Below, in pieces: positions 57,601-64,000 of a stretch of DNA of 64,000 bases. Source of the stretch: Ixodes scapularis. Taxonomy: Eukaryota; Arthropoda; Arachnida; Ixodida; Ixodidae. Each line of letters opens with the position of its first letter. Position 1 is the stretch's first letter. Below the pieces are notes generated by a model. The model worked only from the letters and a program-made list of their open reading frames with translations. It was not told where the DNA came from and ran no database searches. Made by a program: the position numbers and the translations under genes. The stretch spans positions 37,057,035 through 37,121,034 of the forward strand of contig NW_024609884.1 in the NCBI RefSeq assembly GCF_016920785.2, read 5' to 3'.

Positions 57601-59073
57601 GTTGTAAACGTTCTAATTGACGCCGGAGCTCCCCTTTAGACGGACCATGGAAGACGGGCACCTTTTGGAACAACGTCCCTCTGGAAATCATCCAGAAAGT
57701 CGACAATCCCCACAACAGTCGCCGCAACTTAAAAATTTCGCCCGCGAAACCCTTTCCTATAATTCCCTGCTGACTCGGCAGTCGTGCGTACGGTTGCTGG
57801 GCTTCCATGGCCAAACTTAGCCCCAAGCATTCTCGCAGCCAAGTGCGAAAAGAGCCGGCGATAGTTTATGCACAGCGAGAACATAAAGATGCCCTGTCGG
57901 AAGCGTTCTTTTATGGCTTTCGTTCCGGTATGCTACAGGAGTTCGTAGCGAGACGCTCGTCAAACTGCAGCGCGGTGCCCCGCTCCTCCCACACGAAGCA
58001 AACCAAACTTGTGCTGAATCCGACAGTATCGATGTGACGCGAACATCACACCCCTTTGGTGCGACTCGGTCGACAGTGTACTTCATTTACCCGAACGGTT
58101 CGGCGCAGGGGAACAAAGCAGTCGTATACGCTGGACAAAGATCAGCGAAACGAATGGAACCAGCGAAGCGCGTGGCCTCACGTACCTGTAGCGCCATCTG
58201 CCAGGAGAAGCGGTCAATCTTGTGTCGCGAAATGCACGTGCGCACATCTGAGCCAAGCACTCAGCGGCTGTTCGTGCTCGCTGCACAACCCCTGGTAGCT
58301 AGCTGATCAACGCTGGCCATGAATTTGCACCATGTCGGCAATTATTTTTTTTTTCAGTACCGTAAACGGGTTTATTAGTTTCCAAATGTTAAAAGTTGTA
58401 AAAAAAGTGACCACCTCTCACAGTGATCTCACTGTTCATACTAAATAAATGTGCTGTGTCATGACACGTGTGTGCTTTCTTTTAGACTAAATAAATAAAA
58501 TGTCTCCTGTTTTCGCTCTTTTTTTTGTAATATATATTTGGGGCAATATATAACTTCACATCGTGAAGGAGAGATAAAAATTACACGTGTCACGCTATGA
58601 ATAAAAAAATTGACGTTCATGCTTTGTGGCAGTCACGTATCTGGAGTTGCGCCCCGGGCGCGAAAATCCGCTGCTTGCTTTGCTCAGCTACGCGCATGTT
58701 ACGACCTTCGACACCAGATTGCACGGCTTCTCTCGGCAGATGTAGCAACAGACGCGAGGTCACGCGCTCTGCTGGTCTATTTCGTTTCGTTCAGCACTGC
58801 TCATGACTGTATACTCCGTTGAAATGCTTAGAAGTGTCAGAGTTTCTGAGCTAACCAATGTGAATACCTGCCGTGTGTGGCTTTATTGTTGGTGCGCAGA
58901 CTTTCCGTACTTAGTTGTGGTAAATGTTTATCCTTTGGGGGGAATAAAAACAAGGAAAATAATTGACATTATTCGGTGGTTCAAAGTTTCACATAGAGCT
59001 GGATGAATAATCTACATTGGATCTGTTTTTCTTCCGAGCCGAAACTAAATACTTTTACACAATTTGCCTTATT
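57601..59073. other. Gene-free sequence
   Basis: No supportable gene. The 57640-58310 part is moderately GC-rich with overlapping frames in several phases and no domain. Confidence 0.4.
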
Positions 59074-59074
59074 A

Positions 59075-59112
<38 letters not shown>

Positions 59113-59141
59113 CGTGTGCGTGTACGTGTGTGTGTGTGTGT
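59074..59141 (+). repeat. (GT)n microsatellite with CG block
   Basis: GT array interrupted by CGCGCGCG and GTGCGT units. Confidence 0.97.
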
Positions 59142-60016
59142 TTTCCCCAGTATATCTGCGGGTTTATGTCCTTAAAATGATATATAAATTACCATAACCT
59201 AACCAATCCCGATACCAAAAGTGATGAAGACTGACAGGCGGCTATTGTTAATGGTGTGCATAACTGGATTACAGAGAGACGCAGGGAAATCTTTATATTT
59301 TCTTTTGTGTTGCAACGAAAGCTCTTTTGTTAATGATGTAAGATTTTTTGTTGTGATATTTCTGCTATTGTGAGATTTTATTGACCCTCATTGTTCAGCG
59401 TTGAAAACGTGCGTGTTCTTCACAATCAAAGTTTATAAACACAAGCTGCGCATAATGTGCAAGATCCAAAACATAAAAACAAAAATGCAGTACCCGAAAG
59501 ATTGGACAAAGATGGACTCAACATACGTCTTGCGTTGCTTCTCCTTTCGTCTCCGGTCTTTCGTTGTATCACAGATAGGTTTCTCAATTCAGTCCGCGTG
59601 AATTGGAACTCACTTAGACATTACATTATGTAAGAGAAACAATATCGTGATATATCTATTTTTGGTGTGCCCGCATGAGTGTGGTTAAGAATGTAATAGC
59701 CGTTAGAAAGAGGTTTCGATAAACTCTTTTTTACTGACACTATATTTATTCGTGCTTGTTACAACTGTTATGGAATTGACGTCACTGTGAAGACAGCGGA
59801 AACATCTCCATTGATTTTAACAAATTAAAGAAGAAATATGAATTTATTTTTAGGAAATATTTAAAGCAGCTTCTGCAACTTCTTTTTTTATGTTGAAACA
59901 TTTCTCCACGGCTTGAGTTACAGGGTGCAACGTATGATCATTTTCCCTGTCGTTGGTGACCCTGTATAATGAATAAACATTTTTAGCTAAAGTATAACGT
60001 GAGTCCACGAAAACCG
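59142..60016. other. AT-rich gene-free sequence
   Basis: No supportable gene. TACAGGGTG at about 59929 and ACCCTGTATAATG near 59959 form a short inverted pair resembling CAGGGTG termini, possibly a remnant. Confidence 0.35.
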
Positions 60017-60037
60017 CCCCCCCCCCCCCCCCCCCCC
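60017..60037 (+). repeat. Poly(C) run, 21 bases
   Basis: Uninterrupted C run. Confidence 0.95.
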
Positions 60038-61619
60038 ATGTCCGGCATAACCTTTAATATTTTTTGGTGAGTGGGAGGACGTCTCTTGATATTCCATGGG
60101 TGTAAAGCAGTGAACGTGATCTCGTGGTGCCCATTGAGCGTGTCGCCTGACCTAAGTGCTTAACTCAACTGACGTTCATCATATCGGATTTGTTTCGAGC
60201 GAGTTAGAGTGATATACAGGCTAAAAATAATTAGGGTGTGTGTATGTTTAGAGAGCGAGAAGTTAGTCAGCCCCCAGTGGGCGCCTGATGCTTCCGTTGT
60301 ATTTGGGAAATGTAGCCGGTTCAGTACCACAGCTAGATTGGGGTCTTTAGCGCGCACTTGCATGCCACTTCGACCGAACGCGTGTGATCGTGTTCTCCTT
60401 CTCTTTTTTGTTTTGAGCGTGTCTGACGAATGTACGGAAAACGATCGCCAACGAAAGAGCGCGTGAGCCCATCAAGCCTTAAAAAGCACGCCGTTTCACA
60501 GTCAGCGGTCGGAATTAATGAGCCAATCCCCTCGGCCGTCAGGCCAACTAGGCCGCCAGTGTAGGCGGATGTTGTTGATGTTCGCCCTGTCAATAAAGAA
60601 TAAGACAGAAAATGAGATATTTTCTCTAGCTCTTGACCCGGATGCGTTTGTACCGCGTGTGCGATATCGCCACACTGCGTCCACGAATCTTGATTTAAAG
60701 GACTTGAAAGGACGATGTATCGGTTTAAATCCAAGCTGCTCGCTTTTAAACGGGTGGTGTCCTTCGATTTCCACCCTGAAAATGTTTTCATGAGGATATT
60801 TCTTTTTACATGTGTACATGTGCAAGATATGCAATGTGCGCTTAATGTACATCGAAAAACAAATGTATACGATAGCCGCTTTACATTAGCATTTGCCCGT
60901 TTTAAAGCGCCAACAGGTTCACGGGTTATGACACTTCAGTCCAGTGTAGAGGAAATTAAACTTGTACAGCCGCGTTCAAGTCATGTGCCACGTGTCGCCG
61001 AGTTGGTGTCGTTATTCGGGGAGATTTACTGGTTTCTGTCTGCTTGCTATTTTTGACGTTCGTTGAGTTCAGGCAGTAAAATCATCCTTAAAAGCACTCT
61101 ACGGTTTCTAGACGCGTTGTGATGACCAGTGATCGATGCGTACCCGGTGTTGGTAATCTGAGTGAAGCAAATCAATAATTCGCGATGTTTGTTTTTCTAT
61201 CATGTGCAGCCACGCGTGGCCTCCCGGACACAAGAATTCCAATGTCTGCCACCTTGTGACACCAGAGTTCGCTCCTATACCTGAATGGTGAGTGAATCTC
61301 TCTTGTTTTTGTTAAATATATCTCAAGGAGAGGTGCTCTTTTCTACACGCGTATTTTGGTGACAAAGAAAATATTTCAGTATGGAGTCTAGTTAAGATGT
61401 GTAAGCCAACAAAATTTCGAGTGCGAATCGAATATACCCTATATTCTGATTCGTACTTGGTTCCCAGATCACGTTTTTGGGAACGTTGTGATACCGGCAC
61501 TGGATGATTTAGACGTAAGCTAATGTGCTGCGTATTCCCTTATCTAATCTTTGTCGACTGTGTCTTGAAGCTTACATCTGTCCCAAACAATACTTGTTTT
61601 TTTCCCGTGAATTACCACA
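60038..61619. other. Gene-free sequence
   Basis: No supportable gene. A 152-codon minus frame (60333-60791) overlaps plus-strand frames of 91 and 113 codons and has no recognised domain. Confidence 0.35.
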
Positions 61620-61757
61620 AATGTCGGCATACGCCGATAGAACGGGACTCGAAAAAAGAAGTGAATACTGTTTTCAAGAGCGAAGTGCATGCACTAAAGT
61701 TGTCACCAAAAAGCAAAGACCGGTCAGAGAACATTGCGATTCAAACCGAAGATGTTT
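61620..61757 (+). pseudogene. Possible protein-coding fragment
   Basis: In one plus-strand frame the segment reads as a hydrophilic stretch with LSPKSKDRSENIAIQTEDVY, followed by TGCAG|GTCACC, a possible splice donor at about 61764. The IAIQTED type of motif is reminiscent of linker regions in THAP-type transposases, but this is a weak recollection. No conserved domain is present, so it could be a decayed fragment or chance. Confidence 0.12.
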
Positions 61758-62306
61758 ACTGCAGGTCACCTGTTGACAATAACAAATTGAACGAGGGTCA
61801 TTTTTGAACATTTCACCAAGGAATAGTGGCGTTTGGTCACTGGCATCAAGCTACTTTATATATTTTAACAGTGCGGGCTTTGAGTCGCGATATAATATTT
61901 TAGCACATCACTTTGTGCAGAAACGCACGAGAAGCCGTATCGCGCTATGCCGATGGTTGTAACTCATGAGTTATTTTAAAGTGGGAACGTTTGAAGCTTA
62001 GATCTCATAACCGATGTCACTTCCCTCTTAATTATTGGACGCATTTCAAATTATATTTGTCTCAAGCTTGAAGGTTCCCTGATGAGGTTTCTGAGATCGC
62101 CTAAATATGGTGATAACTCACTCTGCGGGCTCTGAGCATCCTAGAAAATTATAAATCATAACGATGCGCGGCCGATTTCCCTATTAAAGAAGGCAATCAA
62201 AGATCAAATTATCTCCGGTGATGGGAGCAGCATTGCTCCGGCAGCCAGGACAACACGTGACCAATGAAATCGCGACATTTCCTTGAAATGGCAAACGGTG
62301 GTATTA
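61758..62306. other. Gene-free sequence
   Basis: No supportable gene. Confidence 0.4.
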
Positions 62307-62398
62307 CAAAATGTGTATGCTTTTGTAGATGATAAAAGCAAATAAGTGTTGTCGAAAAATGTATAAGTTTTGGCCGAGGGAAAACATAATACTGCCGT
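62307..62398 (+). repeat. Diverged ~46-bp tandem duplication
   Basis: Two consecutive segments share the order AAAATGTGTATGCTTTTG / AAAATGTATAAGTTTTGG followed by A-rich ends, giving similar minus-strand peptides (KAYTF, KTYTF). Divergence is high. Confidence 0.4.
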
Positions 62399-62883
62399 AA
62401 TCGTCTCAAAAACCACCCACAATTTGTTTTTGTTTTTTTGTTTTTTGTCTTTCGCGGGAGTGATGTGTCCGGTCCTCAGCTCTCAAGCTCGCGCTCGCTG
62501 GGTTGAAACGTAGTACAGGCTGGATGGGCATCGAGCCGCGCGCATTCAAGATTCCGTTCCGGGGTTCCAGCGGTCGTATAGGCGCGAGGATCCTTCGCTT
62601 GCTCTTGACTGACAGTGGGCCTGGTTTCGGAACGTGCTCCTCCCATCGCCGGAGATGAACTCGGTCTGTTGGGATCTTTGATTGCTTTTATAATTTTGGA
62701 AATCGGCCGTGCATCGACATGATTTAGGGATTTCTAGGATGCTTAGAGCTAGCAGAGGGAGTTATCGCCGTATTTGGGCGATTCTCAGGAGACCTCTAAG
62801 CGATGGAATGTTTTTTCCATCGTTGTTAATAAGGGATTGCACTTATTTTGCGGCAAGGTTTACTTCGAGGGCTGAAGTTTCTG
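62399..62883. other. Gene-free sequence
   Basis: No supportable gene. Confidence 0.4.
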
Positions 62884-62899
62884 CCCCCCCCCCCCCCCC
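62884..62899 (+). repeat. Poly(C) run, 16 bases
   Basis: Uninterrupted C run followed by GCCCTCC. Confidence 0.95.
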
Positions 62900-63266
62900 G
62901 CCCTCCTTTGTTTTCTTCTTTTCTTTGATTGACCAAACTTACTCTTGTTATTCCCTGCGATTTTACCCAAATATCTCCACGCCCTCGAAATATTTTATGC
63001 TTGCACACTCACGTCAGACACTCCCGTCTATACCCTCCGAGCTATATATTCTGCTATATACCCTCGTCAAATCCTGCGCACTGTTAGCAAGAAAGTCCTA
63101 TAATTTCTGAAATTTCTTTCTTCTGACCGCTTGAAACTCGATGGACAAAGAAAGTAAAATTCACGCTGGACACGTTCAGCGGCAAGTTACCCACAAGTTA
63201 GAGATGCCTCCGTAGCAGTATACGCACTCAGGAGCATTTTTGTTTTCTTCGTCTCATGGCCCGGAG
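62900..63266. other. Gene-free sequence
   Basis: No supportable gene. Confidence 0.4.
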
Positions 63267-63428
63267 AAGGGAGGATCTTTTCGTGCTGCGTCCTTCCCGA
63301 AGCCGGGTGTATTTTGGGGCTCGGCGGGGCCAGGCGACGCATATCGGACGCGTCTGATGGAAGCCAGACAGAGCCGACGCGAAGGGCTGCTGCGCTTCCT
63401 TCGCCGTGCAGTGCGAGAGGAGCGTCCG
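63267..63428 (+). CDS. Possible internal exon
   Basis: A 162-base open block lies between a possible acceptor (pyrimidine-rich TTTTTGTTTTCTTCGTCTC, then AG at 63265) and a good donor CGTCCG|GTGAGG at 63428, in phase 0 at both ends. The C-terminal part looks amphipathic and basic (MEARQSRREGLLRFLRRAV). GC is higher than in the flanks. I recognise no family and see no partner exon; chance is quite possible. Confidence 0.15.
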
Positions 63429-64000
63429 GTGAGGCCTTAAATTTGTTTACCCCTGGCTAAGTGCGAAGACACCACCCCGAAGTGAGGCGGAGGTGCAAGC
63501 CGCTCGGAGCCTGCTCGGAGCGAGAACGGACCGTTCTATCTGCTCGCTCGCTGCTTGCCTGTTTGCCTGACTGCTTGCCGACCAGCTGGATGGCAGCTTC
63601 CGTGCCGTCGCTCGACGATACCCTCTGCAATCAGAACGAGAATTTTTTTGACTCGATTTATTACATGTTTAACTACATAAGTCGTCCTCCTATAACTGCC
63701 TAATATATATATGCAGCCTTTAGGTGTAAAATGAACATATGCGTAAGTCAACGCGATGTTTACAGACAAGCTCGCGCTTGCCCCCATCAGGTGTAGGTAC
63801 CGCAAATATGGAGGAGCCAGATTTGTGTGTGGTGAGGCGTCTATGCATGCGTCATTTCGATAGCAGCGCCACCGCTGGAGCGTGACGTCAGGGCCGCGCA
63901 CATCCTATAGAGGAACGAAGCGTAACTCCCCGACTTCCAGATAGGTGACCCTTGTTTCAAGTGCAACTATCTTACCGCGAACACTGTCTAATGAAGGAGG
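63429..64000. other. Gene-free sequence
   Basis: No supportable gene to the window end. Moderately GC-rich until about 63620. Confidence 0.4.

Overview
This looks like non-coding sequence from a large, repeat-rich arthropod nuclear genome, most likely a hard (ixodid) tick. That assignment is inference from recalled features, not a database match: TTAAAGGG-ended elements, an element with CAGGCACGTAGCC ends, CAGGGTGTTT-ended foldbacks, tRNA-derived SINE-like fragments and many long poly(G)/poly(C) runs. I found no rRNA, no intact tRNA, no CRISPR array, no bacterial operon and no convincing full-length protein gene. The longest reading frames are open on both strands, lie in microsatellites, or lie in palindromes, so I treat them as chance.

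The layout is a patchwork of foldback (long inverted-repeat) elements in moderately AT-rich single-copy sequence. From left to right: a palindromic element at 3.56-4.11 kb; a long hairpin at 4.40-8.27 kb interrupted by a second 1.3 kb palindromic element flanked by GTAC; an AT-rich tandem array plus foldback at 8.5-9.55 kb; the first of four related CAGGGTGTTT foldbacks at 11.3 kb, with the others at 24.9, 33.1 and 54.2 kb; a 177-bp MITE at 14.5 kb; inverted arms at 17.5/19.2 kb; smaller foldbacks at 22.2, 28.8, 38.7, 43.0, 50.8 and 55.8 kb; three copies of a short palindrome family at 33.9, 51.1 and 55.6 kb; and a TTAA-flanked 1.36 kb element at 39.4-40.7 kb with a related segment at 56.6 kb.

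Several GC-rich blocks stand apart from the repeats: 16.5-17.0, 20.0-21.1, 41.4-42.1 and 52.3-53.5 kb. They combine CpG-rich sequence with AT-rich homeodomain-like cores or a CRE palindrome and are the best candidates for conserved regulatory DNA. Four short open frames (20.87, 35.7, 48.6 and 63.3 kb) plus one fragment at 61.6 kb are listed with low confidence as possible exons or pseudogene pieces. The window is probably intergenic or deep intronic sequence of a gene whose coding exons lie elsewhere.
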